Source: Bradyrhizobium sp. (lineage in GTDB: Bacteria; Pseudomonadota; Alphaproteobacteria; Rhizobiales; Xanthobacteraceae). From it: a DNA stretch of 64,000 bases. The stretch lies in the NCBI RefSeq assembly GCF_022844465.1, contig NZ_JALHLP010000001.1, forward strand, positions 620,001 to 684,000, in the 5' to 3' direction. Made by a program: the position numbers and the translations under genes. The notes beneath the pieces are model-generated. The model saw nothing but the letters and a program-made list of their open reading frames with translations. It had not been told where the DNA came from and did not search any database. This document shows positions 34,011 through 42,203 of this stretch, in pieces; positions within the stretch are counted from its first letter, which is position 1, and every line of letters starts with the position of its first letter.

Positions 34011-34508
34011 ATGACGACAGGCAGTTCGAGCAGCACCGGCCCGGCGCACCGGCTGGTGGAGGCAGGCATCACCGGGCTGATCGCGCTGTTCGGCGCGGTG
34101 GTGATCTACGGCAGCGTCAAGGCCGGGATCAACTGGGGCTCGGAAGGCCCGCGCGCCGGCTTCTTCCCGTTCTACATCGGCATCTTCATCGTCGCCTCCA
34201 GCGCCATCAATCTGTGGAACGGGCTGCGCGAGGACAATGACGCGCTGTTCGCGGAATGGGGGCAGCTGCGACAGGTCATGAGCGTGGTGGTTCCGACCGC
34301 GATCTATGTCGGCGTGATGCCGTTCGCCGGATTGTACCTCGCCTCGGCCGTCTTCATCGGCTGGTTCATGCGATGGCTCGGCAAGTACCGATGGGTCACC
34401 GTGCTGGCGGTCTCGCTCGGCATGCCGATCGTCACCTATTTCATTTTCGAGCGCTGGTTTCTGGTCCCGCTTCCGAAGGGGCCGGTCGAAGAGTGGCTCG
34501 GTCTGTAA
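34011..34508 (+). CDS. TTT-family small membrane subunit (TctB)
   Basis: A 165-residue protein with four hydrophobic helices (about 17-36, 48-66, 88-108, 113-150 in two parts), as in TctB. It carries the characteristic GSEGPRAGFFPFYIGIFIVA loop between helices 1 and 2. With the large TctA subunit it forms the membrane part of a binding-protein-dependent, ion-driven carrier. It lies 88 bases after the binding-protein gene and 27 before tctA, all in one direction. TctB sequences vary widely; identification rests on size, topology and position. Confidence 0.9.
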   Translation: MTTGSSSSTGPAHRLVEAGITGLIALFGAVVIYGSVKAGINWGSEGPRAGFFPFYIGIFIVASSAINLWNGLREDNDALFAEWGQLRQVMSVVVPTAIYVGVMPFAGLYLASAVFIGWFMRWLGKYRWVTVLAVSLGMPIVTYFIFERWFLVPLPKGPVEEWLGL

Positions 34509-34535
34509 CCCGTCGCACCGTCAGGAATCACCGGG

Positions 34536-36035
34536 ATGGAAGAACTCGCCAATCTTTTTCAGGGCTTTGCGATCGCGCTGCAGCCCTTCAACATCATGGT
34601 GATGGTCCTCGGCATCGTGCTCGGCGTCGTGATCGGCGTGCTGCCGGGACTGGGCGGCGCCAACGGGGTTGCGATCCTGTTGCCCTTGACCTTCAGCATG
34701 CCGCCGACCTCGGCCATCATCATGCTGTCCTGCATCTATTGGGGTGCGTTGTTCGGCGGGGCGATCACTTCCATCCTGTTCAACATCCCGGGCGAGCCGT
34801 GGTCGGTGGCGACGACTTTCGACGGCTACCCGATGGCGCAGCAGGGCAAGGCCGGCGAAGCGCTGACCGCGGCCTTCACCTCCTCCTTCGTCGGCGCGCT
34901 GTTCGCCGTCGTCATGATCACGCTGGTCGCGCCGCTGGTCGCGAGCTTTGCGCTGCGGTTCGGGCCTGCGGAGAAGTTCGCGGTCTATTTCCTGGCGTTT
35001 TGCAGTTTCGTTGGCCTCAGCAAGGAGCCGCCGTTCAAGACCATCGCGGCGATGATGATGGGCTTTGCGCTCGCTGCCGTCGGCCTTGATTCCATTACCG
35101 GCCAGTTGCGGCTGACTTTCGGTTTCACCGAGATGCTGAACGGGTTCGACTTCCTGATCGCCGTGATCGGGCTGTTCGGCATCGGCGAAATCCTGCTGAC
35201 GATGGAGGAAGGGCTGAGCTTTCGCGGCGGCAAGGCCAAGATCAATCTGCGGGTGGTGGTGCAGACCTGGAAGGAGCTGCCGGCCTACTGGATGACCTCG
35301 TTGCGCTCCTGCCTGATCGGCTGCTGGATGGGCATCACGCCGGCCGGCGCCACCCCGGCCTCGTTCATGAGCTACGGCATCGCCAAGCGGATGTCGAAGA
35401 AGGGCAACAATTTCGGCAAGGGTGAGATCGAAGGCGTGGTCGCGCCGGAAACCGCGGCGCACGCGGCCGGCACCGCGGCGTTGCTGCCGATGCTCTCGCT
35501 CGGCGTGCCGGGTTCGCCCACCGCGGCGGTGCTGCTCGGCGGCCTCTTGATCTGGGGCCTGCAGCCGGGGCCGATGCTGTTCGTCGAGCAGAAGGAATTC
35601 GTCTGGGGCCTGATCGCCTCGATGTATCTCGGCAACCTCGTCGGGCTGATCGTGGTGCTGACCTGCGTGCCGATTTTCGCCGCCATCCTGCGCATCCCCT
35701 TCAGCATCATTGCGCCGCTGATCCTGGTGTTGTGCGCGATCGGCGCCTATTCGGTCCACAGCAGCACCTTCGACGTGATCCTGATGCTGGTGTTCGGCGT
35801 GATCGGCTATTTGCTCAAGAAGTGCAATTACCCGCTCGCCCCGCTGGTGCTGGCGATCGTGCTCGGCGACAAGGCGGAAGAGGCGTTCCGGCAATCGTTG
35901 CTTGGCTCGCAGGGATCGCTTGGGATTTTCTTCTCCAACGCGCTGGTCAGCACTATCATGATCCTCGGATTGATCGCGCTGTTCTGGTCGGTGATCCAGC
36001 AGGGCTATACCCGCCTGCGCGGCGCGACCGCCTGA
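34536..36035 (+). CDS. TTT-family large membrane subunit (TctA)
   Basis: A 499-residue integral membrane subunit with about eleven or twelve helices. The TctA signature GIVLGVVIGVLPGLGGANGVAILLP occupies residues 29-53 and a second related segment LIGCWMGITPAGATPASFMSY lies mid-protein; LSLGVPGSPTAAVLLGGLLIWGLQPGP is also conserved. It couples substrate movement to proton or sodium gradient with TctB and the binding protein. AGGA lies before the ATG at 34536. The length is normal for the family. It is the last gene of the TTT set, followed by a 222-base gap. Confidence 0.95.
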   Translation: MEELANLFQGFAIALQPFNIMVMVLGIVLGVVIGVLPGLGGANGVAILLPLTFSMPPTSAIIMLSCIYWGALFGGAITSILFNIPGEPWSVATTFDGYPMAQQGKAGEALTAAFTSSFVGALFAVVMITLVAPLVASFALRFGPAEKFAVYFLAFCSFVGLSKEPPFKTIAAMMMGFALAAVGLDSITGQLRLTFGFTEMLNGFDFLIAVIGLFGIGEILLTMEEGLSFRGGKAKINLRVVVQTWKELPAYWMTSLRSCLIGCWMGITPAGATPASFMSYGIAKRMSKKGNNFGKGEIEGVVAPETAAHAAGTAALLPMLSLGVPGSPTAAVLLGGLLIWGLQPGPMLFVEQKEFVWGLIASMYLGNLVGLIVVLTCVPIFAAILRIPFSIIAPLILVLCAIGAYSVHSSTFDVILMLVFGVIGYLLKKCNYPLAPLVLAIVLGDKAEEAFRQSLLGSQGSLGIFFSNALVSTIMILGLIALFWSVIQQGYTRLRGATA

Positions 36036-36161
36036 TGCCTTGGCGCCGGCGCGTGGCGGATTGAAGCCGCGCATTGGCGCTTTGTTGGCATACTTGCCTG
36101 GATCGGGGCGCTGGAGCGACGCCCGCCCACCTAAGAACTCACAAGCGGAAAAGCCCACAAT

Positions 36162-36178
36162 TGTCAGTAATGCTGACA
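36162..36178. promoter_or_regulatory. 6-bp inverted repeat upstream of CBS gene
   Basis: TGTCAG-TAATG-CTGACA is a perfect inverted repeat, 30 bases upstream of operator copy 5. It could be a second regulator site or a weak end-of-transcript hairpin for the TTT genes; it has no T-run beyond TTT. Confidence 0.35.
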
Positions 36179-36207
36179 GTTTATCTAATCGCGGGTTCAT
36201 TGACAAT

Positions 36208-36224
36208 TGGCATTTTGTATACCA
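36208..36224. promoter_or_regulatory. operator copy 5 (TGGCATTTTGTATACCA)
   Basis: Matches copies 1 and 2 at 14 of 17 positions; all changes keep the symmetric TGG..T/A..CCA ends and a GTATAC core. TTGACA (36200-36205) lies two bases upstream, the same layout as copy 2. It ends 33 bases before the CBS protein start, so that gene is a likely target of the GntR regulator. Confidence 0.7.
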
Positions 36225-36257
36225 CGATTGACCGACATTTCATTTCAGGAGGTTGCC

Positions 36258-36689
36258 ATGCACGTTGGAGATATCCTGCGCAAGAAAACCGCCCGTGTCG
36301 CGACGATCCGCATGAACGAGACCGTCGCGGTGGCCGCGCAACTGATGCGCGCCAGCAATATCAGCGCCCTCGTCGTCAAGGACGTGGTTCGCACCGAGGG
36401 CAACACCGCGGCGGGCATGTTCACGGAACGCGACGTGGTCCGCGCCATCGCCGAGCACGGCGCCGCCGGGGTCAACATCAAGGTGTCGCAGCTGATCTCG
36501 GTGCAACAGCTGGTTTCCTGTACCTCGACCGATACGCTCGAGCATGTCCGCCACCTCATGAGCAAGCATCATATCCGCCACGTGCCGGTGATCGACAATT
36601 ACAGCCTGGTCGGCGTCATCAGCATCCGCGACATCTCCAACGCATTTGACGACGAAGCCACGCCGTTGAAACTGACCGCGTCGGCTTGA
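36258..36689 (+). CDS. tandem CBS-domain protein
   Basis: A 143-residue protein made of two CBS domains (about 8-66 and 76-136), with FTERDVVRAIAEHG and VGVISIRDISNAF at their ends. A perfect AGGAGG stands before the ATG at 36258. Stand-alone CBS pairs bind adenine nucleotides such as AMP, ATP or NADH and regulate partner proteins. No partner domain is attached. An operator copy sits in its promoter, so it probably belongs to the oxalate/TTT regulon and could report energy charge to an enzyme or carrier of that set; this is inference. Confidence 0.9.
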   Translation: MHVGDILRKKTARVATIRMNETVAVAAQLMRASNISALVVKDVVRTEGNTAAGMFTERDVVRAIAEHGAAGVNIKVSQLISVQQLVSCTSTDTLEHVRHLMSKHHIRHVPVIDNYSLVGVISIRDISNAFDDEATPLKLTASA

Positions 36690-36790
36690 GCGACGGCGGT
36701 CGCCCGCCTCCACCGATTGTCCTGGATTGACGGAGATCAAGCTCGCCCTGCTCCCGACGCATTAGACGAATGATGTTCGGGAGCGCGGGA

Positions 36791-37891
36791 ATGATGAGCC
36801 GGCGCAGATTTCTGAAGTCGAGTTCAAGTTTTGCGGTCGGCGGCCTTGCCGCCGCTCCGGTCGGAGCGTCCGCGAAGGACACGAGCAAGAACACCACCGC
36901 CTATGACGAAGCGGTGCGATCGACCTGGGCGCCACTGCGCGTCGATGGCGGCGCGCGCGAACTGATCCGTTACGCGACGCTGGCCGCCGACAGCCACAAC
37001 AGCCAGCCCTGGAAATTTGTCGCCGAGCCGCGGCGCATCACCATCGCGCCCGATTTTACCCGCCGATGTCCCGCGGTCGATCCGGACGACCATCATCTGT
37101 CCGCGAGCCTGGGCTGCGCGGCGGAAAACATCGTGCTCGCCGCGGCGGCAGCCGGGCTGGCGGCCACGACGACCACAGCATCCGAGGCGATCACGATTGC
37201 GCTCGATGCCGACCGCCCGCACGAGTCCGAGCTGTTCAAGGCGATTCCGCACCGGCAAAGCACGCGGGCGCTTTACGACGGCGCGGCCGTGCCGGGCGAA
37301 AAGCTGGCGGGCCTGGAGAAGGCCGGCACCGGTACCGGCGTCTCGGTCATCGTCATTACCGACCGGTCGAAAATGAACGCCATTGCCGACTACGTCGTGG
37401 AGGGCAATTCGGCGCAAATGCGCGACCCGGCCTTCATGAACGAGCTCAAGCAGTGGATCAGGTTCAACGATTCAGATGCGGTCGCTGCCATGGACGGATT
37501 GTCGGCCGCGTCTTCAGGCAATCCGCAATTGCCGGCCTGGCTGGCCCGCCTGCTGTTGCCGTGGGTCATGACCGAGCGCGGCGAGAACCAGAAGCATCGC
37601 GCGCAGATCCAGAGTTCGGCCGGTATCGCGATCTTCGTGTCCGACCGCAGCGACTACAAGCACTGGGTCGAGGCCGGACGCGCCTGCCAGAGATTTGCGC
37701 TGCAGGCGACGGCGTTCGGGTTGAAGCAGGCCTTCATCAACCAGCCGGTCGAAGTCCCGCATCTGCGCCGCCAGCTGGCCTCGTTCCTCGGCATCGGTGA
37801 GCGAAGGCCGGACCTTGTCGTGCGCTTCGGCGCCGGGCCGGACCTGCCGAAGTCGCTGCGCCGTCCGGTCGAGCAACTGATCGTCGCATGA
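36791..37891 (+). CDS. Tat-exported nitroreductase-like protein (Acg family)
   Basis: A 366-residue protein. The ATGATG at 36791/36794 gives a direct Tat signal (MSRRRFLKSSSSFAVGG) and follows CGGGAGCGCGGG; an in-frame ATG at 36770 is possible. After the signal (cleavage near GASAK) come features of the Acg-type FMN-binding nitroreductase group: ELIRYATLAADSHNSQPWKF, FKAIPHRQSTRALYDG, and QATAFGLKQAFINQPVEVP. Acg proteins have a lid and may bind rather than turn over FMN. A Tat signal would place it outside the cytoplasm with its cofactor. Role unknown. Its stop overlaps the next start (ATGA). Confidence 0.82.
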   Translation: MMSRRRFLKSSSSFAVGGLAAAPVGASAKDTSKNTTAYDEAVRSTWAPLRVDGGARELIRYATLAADSHNSQPWKFVAEPRRITIAPDFTRRCPAVDPDDHHLSASLGCAAENIVLAAAAAGLAATTTTASEAITIALDADRPHESELFKAIPHRQSTRALYDGAAVPGEKLAGLEKAGTGTGVSVIVITDRSKMNAIADYVVEGNSAQMRDPAFMNELKQWIRFNDSDAVAAMDGLSAASSGNPQLPAWLARLLLPWVMTERGENQKHRAQIQSSAGIAIFVSDRSDYKHWVEAGRACQRFALQATAFGLKQAFINQPVEVPHLRRQLASFLGIGERRPDLVVRFGAGPDLPKSLRRPVEQLIVA

Positions 37892-38107
37892 GAACCGTCG
37901 CGGCAGCCCTGCTCTATTTCCCCATTGTCTTCGCGGTCGGCATGGCGCTGGGGCCGATCCGCGTGCTCTGGCTGGGATCAGCCCGCGGAGCAATTGGCCC
38001 GTTTCGCAACCGCGCCGGGACTGATCTACGCCGCCCTTCTGGTGGCCTTTGCCGCGATGCCACTTTTGGTCAATCGGGCCGCCATTTCTGCCCTGCGGCG
38101 GAATTAG
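37888..38107 (+). pseudogene. frameshifted small membrane protein
   Basis: A frame opens at 37888, overlapping the nitroreductase stop, and encodes a good membrane segment (MRTVAAALLYFPIVFAVGMA, LGPIRVLWLG). About base 37970 its character changes to Arg/Pro-rich sequence with poor third-position GC, whereas the +1-shifted frame from there to the TAG at 38105-38107 reads QPAEQLARFATAPGLIYAAL with a second hydrophobic segment and good codon use. A single-base indel near 37970 would rejoin them as a roughly 70-residue two-helix protein. A sequencing error is an equal explanation. Confidence 0.5.
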
Positions 38108-39226
<1,119 letters not shown>

Positions 39227-39257
39227 GACGGATCGAGCGCGCCGCGAGCTCGCTGCA

Positions 39258-39383
39258 CCTCTCCCGCTTGCGGGGGAGGTCGGATCGCATCGAAGATGCG
39301 ATCCGGGTGGGGGCTCTCTCCACGCGGGCAGTTTAACTCGCGGCGACACCCCCACCCCAGCCCTCCCCCGCAAGCGGGAGAGG
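39258..39383. repeat. long inverted extragenic repeat with 22-bp perfect arms
   Basis: Arms at 39258-39279 and 39362-39383 are perfect reverse complements over 22 bases (core CTCCCGCTTGCGGGGGAG). A second, inner pair GGGTGGGGG (39305-39313) and CCCCCACCC (39349-39357) lies between. It fills the gap between the nitronate monooxygenase and MDR genes and ends 17 bases before the MDR start, so the arm overlaps the likely ribosome-site region GGGAGAGGGAG. This is a widespread rhizobial repeat type; no transposase is present. Confidence 0.85.
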
Positions 39384-39400
39384 GAGAAAGAGAACAGCCC

Positions 39401-40369
39401 ATGAAAGCCTATGTCTACGGCGCCAGCGGCGCTGAAATCGCCGATGTCGCCAAGCCTTCGCCCAAGGGCACGCAGGTGCTGGTCAAGGTGCACGCCTGCG
39501 GCCTCAACCGCGCCGACCTCGGCATGACCAAGGGCCATGTGCATGGCGCGGCCGGCGGCGTCGGCACCGTACTGGGGATGGAATGGGCCGGCGAAGTCGC
39601 AGCCCTCGGGCCCGACGCCAGGGGCGTCAAGGTCGGCGACAAGATCATGGGCTCGGGTACCGCGGCGTTTGCCGAATACACGCTGGCCGACCACGGCCGG
39701 CTGTTCCGCGCGCCCTCGAACATGAATTTCGAGGAAGCCGCCACCCTGCCGGTCGCGCTCGCCACCATGCACAACGCGGTCGTCACCAACGGCGCGCTGC
39801 AGGCCGGCCAGAGCGTGCTGGTCCAGGGCGCCAGTTCCGGCGTCGGGCTGATGGCGATGCAGATTGCCAAGCTGAAGGGCGCCAAGCTCGTGGTCGGCTC
39901 CTCGACCGACGCCACCCGCCGCGCCCGCCTCAAGGAGTTCGGCGCCGACCTTGCGGTGGATTCCAGCGATCCCGGCTGGGTCGATCAGGTGCTGCAGGCG
40001 ACCGGCGGCGAAGGCGTCGACCTCATCATCGACCAGGTCTCCGGCAAGGTCGCCAACCAGAACCTCACCGCCACCAAGATCAAGGGCCGCATCGTCAATG
40101 TCGGCCGCCTCGGCGGCACCCATGCCGACTTCAACTTCGACCTCCATGCCGCCCGCCGCATCACCTATGTCGGCGTCACCTTCCGCACCCGCACGATCGA
40201 GGAAATCCGCGAGATCTTCGCCGAGGTCCGCAACGACATCTGGGGCGCGGTGGAATCGCGCAAGCTTCAGCTTCCGATCGACAAGGTCTATCCGTTCGCC
40301 GAGATCGACAAGGCGTTCGCGCACATGGAGGCGAACCGGCATCTCGGGAAGATCGTGGTGACGATGTAG
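39401..40369 (+). CDS. quinone oxidoreductase-like MDR protein
   Basis: A 322-residue NADPH-dependent medium-chain dehydrogenase/reductase. Start ATG at 39401 after a purine-rich GGGAGAAAGAGAA. GroES-like domain: VKVHACGLNRADLGMTKG and LGMEWAGEVAALGPDA, where the zinc-binding GHE is replaced by GME, so it is a zinc-free quinone reductase-type member. Rossmann motif: VLVQGASSGVGLMAMQIAKLKGA, then STDATRRARLKEFGADLAVD. Likely reduces quinones or activated alkenes; substrate unknown. It sits alone between a palindromic repeat and the convergent HWE kinase gene. Confidence 0.88.
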   Translation: MKAYVYGASGAEIADVAKPSPKGTQVLVKVHACGLNRADLGMTKGHVHGAAGGVGTVLGMEWAGEVAALGPDARGVKVGDKIMGSGTAAFAEYTLADHGRLFRAPSNMNFEEAATLPVALATMHNAVVTNGALQAGQSVLVQGASSGVGLMAMQIAKLKGAKLVVGSSTDATRRARLKEFGADLAVDSSDPGWVDQVLQATGGEGVDLIIDQVSGKVANQNLTATKIKGRIVNVGRLGGTHADFNFDLHAARRITYVGVTFRTRTIEEIREIFAEVRNDIWGAVESRKLQLPIDKVYPFAEIDKAFAHMEANRHLGKIVVTM

Positions 40370-40485
40370 GGGGTGGGCGGGGCAAGCGAGATCGTCATTG
40401 CGAGCGCACTGACTCGATTGGCATCACTGTTACGCACGCGCGAGCCAACGGCGGATTGCGCCCTCGGCCAGTCCGCCGACCCGCC

Positions 40486-41583
40486 CTATCCGGGGGAATT
40501 TGCCAGGTTTTCCAGCGGAGCCGTCAGCCGGCAAACCAGGCCGGTGGCTTCATACGACACCTCAACGGAGCCGCCGAAATCGTCCTTCAATACCCGGCTG
40601 ATGAGTCGCGAACCGAAGCCCACGCAAGCCGGTTCCGACGCAGGTGGGCCACCGGACTCCTGCCACACGAAAACAAACTTCGGCTCATCCTCCTGGTCTT
40701 CCGACTTCCATGTGATCGACACGTGGCCGCTCGCGACCGTCAGCGCGCCGTACTTCAGCGCGTTGGTCGCAAGCTCGTGGAGGGCCAGCGACAAAGCGAG
40801 CGCCTGCCGGGACTTGACGATCAGCGGAGGACCCGCGATCGTAAACCGGCCTTCGCCGGCTCGATAAGGGGCCAGGGCGGTCTCGACCACGTCCCGGAGC
40901 GGCGCGGCCGCCCAGTTTGACGCGGTAAGCAGGTCCTGCGCGCGTCCGAACGCCGCGAGCCTTGCCTGGTACTTTTCCAGATCGGCCTTGCTCGAGGCGC
41001 CGCGAAATGTCTGCGCCGCCACGGCGGAAACAACCGCGAGCGTGTTCTTGACGCGGTGCTTGAGCTCCTCGTTGACGAGCTGCAGCACCTCCTTCGTCTT
41101 GTGCTCGGAGGTGACATCCTTGCAGACGACCAGCACGCCGCCGACCTTGTCTTCGAGATCGATCGGACCATAGCTGTAGGTCCACCACACATCCTCGCGG
41201 CGTCCGTGGCGCGTGACCGGCACCAGCTGGTCCTCATGCCAGGTCGCCCCCTTGCCCGCCATGACGTATTCGATTTGCGGGCCGATGATCTCCCAGATCT
41301 CGTCCCAACACTCGCGGCCGCGCGCGCCGAGCGCGCCCGGATGCCTTTCCGGACCCATCGTCTGGCGATAGGCGTCGTTGTAGAACTGGATCAGCTCCGG
41401 TCCCCAAAAGATGAACATCGGGTGGAGCGAGGTGAGAACAAGTCGCACCGTCACCCGAAGGCTCTGCGGCCACGTTTCCGGAGCACCGAGCGACGTTTTC
41501 GACCAGTCGAAAGCCCGCGTCAGGGCGCCCATCTCGCCGCCCCCGACCAGGAAGTTGCCGATCCGCTCGCTCTCGCTGCCCAT
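40486..41583 (-). CDS. HWE-family sensor histidine kinase with PAS domain
   Basis: A 365-residue cytoplasmic kinase with no membrane segment. PAS domain about 40-165 (PMFIFWGPELIQFYNDAYRQ, ending VVCKDVTSEHKTKE). Kinase domain: phospho-acceptor H176 in NEELKHRVKNTLAVVSA, WxE-type region with LALHELATNALKYGAL, and a GFGSRLISRVLKDDFGG box, which define the HWE/HisKA_2 group common in alphaproteobacteria. Such kinases often respond to light, redox or general stress through PAS or GAF ligands. The PAS lacks an obvious LOV cysteine motif. No receiver or partner response regulator is encoded adjacent, so it is an orphan. Confidence 0.9.
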   Translation of the reverse strand: MGSESERIGNFLVGGGEMGALTRAFDWSKTSLGAPETWPQSLRVTVRLVLTSLHPMFIFWGPELIQFYNDAYRQTMGPERHPGALGARGRECWDEIWEIIGPQIEYVMAGKGATWHEDQLVPVTRHGRREDVWWTYSYGPIDLEDKVGGVLVVCKDVTSEHKTKEVLQLVNEELKHRVKNTLAVVSAVAAQTFRGASSKADLEKYQARLAAFGRAQDLLTASNWAAAPLRDVVETALAPYRAGEGRFTIAGPPLIVKSRQALALSLALHELATNALKYGALTVASGHVSITWKSEDQEDEPKFVFVWQESGGPPASEPACVGFGSRLISRVLKDDFGGSVEVSYEATGLVCRLTAPLENLANSPG

Positions 41584-41912
41584 GACGCGGCAATCTCACT
41601 CAAAACGCCCTTCGAAAATCTATAGCCGGAGTCTGGCGAAATACAACGTCCGCGGTAACAATGCATACGTGATCATCTGAAACGTGATGGCGCTTCGAGC
41701 TCCCGACCATGGGCAGAAAGCGGTTGCGCGAAAAATCGATATTCTCCCCCAACTTCAACGTGATTTGCCCGGTCCAGTCCGGTCAGCAAAAACATACAGC
41801 TTCGCGATTGCCCCAAATCACCCTTACAACTTTGCGCCAATACCGACGGCAAGTTCGGAGTATTCTTCGCCGCACATCAGGTCGCGGCAATCGATCTAGG
41901 GTGATCCAAAAA

Positions 41913-41961
41913 GTGTCAACCATGTCCCTGAACAGGTGTAAGCTATGTCTCCGGGCTGAAC
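41913..41961. mobile_element. remnant end of an IS481-like element
   Basis: GTGTCAACCATGTCCCTGAA followed by GTGTAAGCTATGTCTCCGGG are two imperfect copies of a TGTCAACCATGTCTCC-type unit that I associate with the ends of IS481-family elements in this group. No transposase, second end or target duplication is visible in the gap, so this would be a solo relic. Confidence 0.45.
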
Positions 41962-41995
41962 GCTCCGCTCGCAATGACGCGGATAAGCCGCAGCG

Positions 41996-42025
41996 TACTG
42001 GATACCCCGCTTTCGCGGGGTAAGA
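41996..42025. repeat. single-arm copy of the palindrome seen between oxc and frc
   Basis: TACTGGATACCCCGCTTTCG then CGGGGTAAGAC follows the right arm at 31021-31049 (TACTGGATGCCCGCCTTCGC) with a few changes, and forms its own hairpin TACCCCGC-TTTC-GCGGGGTA. Only one arm is present here. Confidence 0.7.
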
Positions 42026-42203
42026 CGCGCCGTTATGTGGAGACGATTGTTTCCGCCTTCGCGCTACGGCAGACGGGTGCTGCGCTCGCCATCACGGCAT
42101 TGAATCGGAACAACTTGCAACAAATCGCTCCTGCAAGTGATTGGCGATTGCTCCCCCAACCCCCGCCTTTGATCTTTCATGACCGCCTGCTAAACCGCCG
42201 CCC

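Larger units (their letters stand above)
41584..42203. other. 620-base gap with repeat fragments only
   Basis: Between two divergent genes. It contains an insertion-sequence-like end (41913-41961) and a palindrome fragment (41996-42025). The first 300 bases are poorer in GC than the neighbouring genes. Small open frames (for example minus 41783-41974, plus 41709-42023) show no recognisable domain and overlap the repeats, so no gene is called. Promoters for the HWE kinase and the CDF transporter must lie here, but no clear -35/-10 pair was fixed. Confidence 0.5.

Noticed and set aside
36084..36101. Further operator-like sequence TTGGCATACTTGCCTGG
   Set aside because: Only the left TGGCAT half fits; the right half has no ATGCCA/ATACCA match, so it was not counted as a site.
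34521..36206. Minus-strand frame of 561 codons opposite tctA
   Set aside because: Highly charged Gln/His/Arg-rich product typical of antisense to a hydrophobic membrane gene.
41709..42023. Small gene of 104 codons in the gap before the CDF gene
   Set aside because: It overlaps the insertion-sequence remnant and a palindrome fragment and has no recognisable domain.
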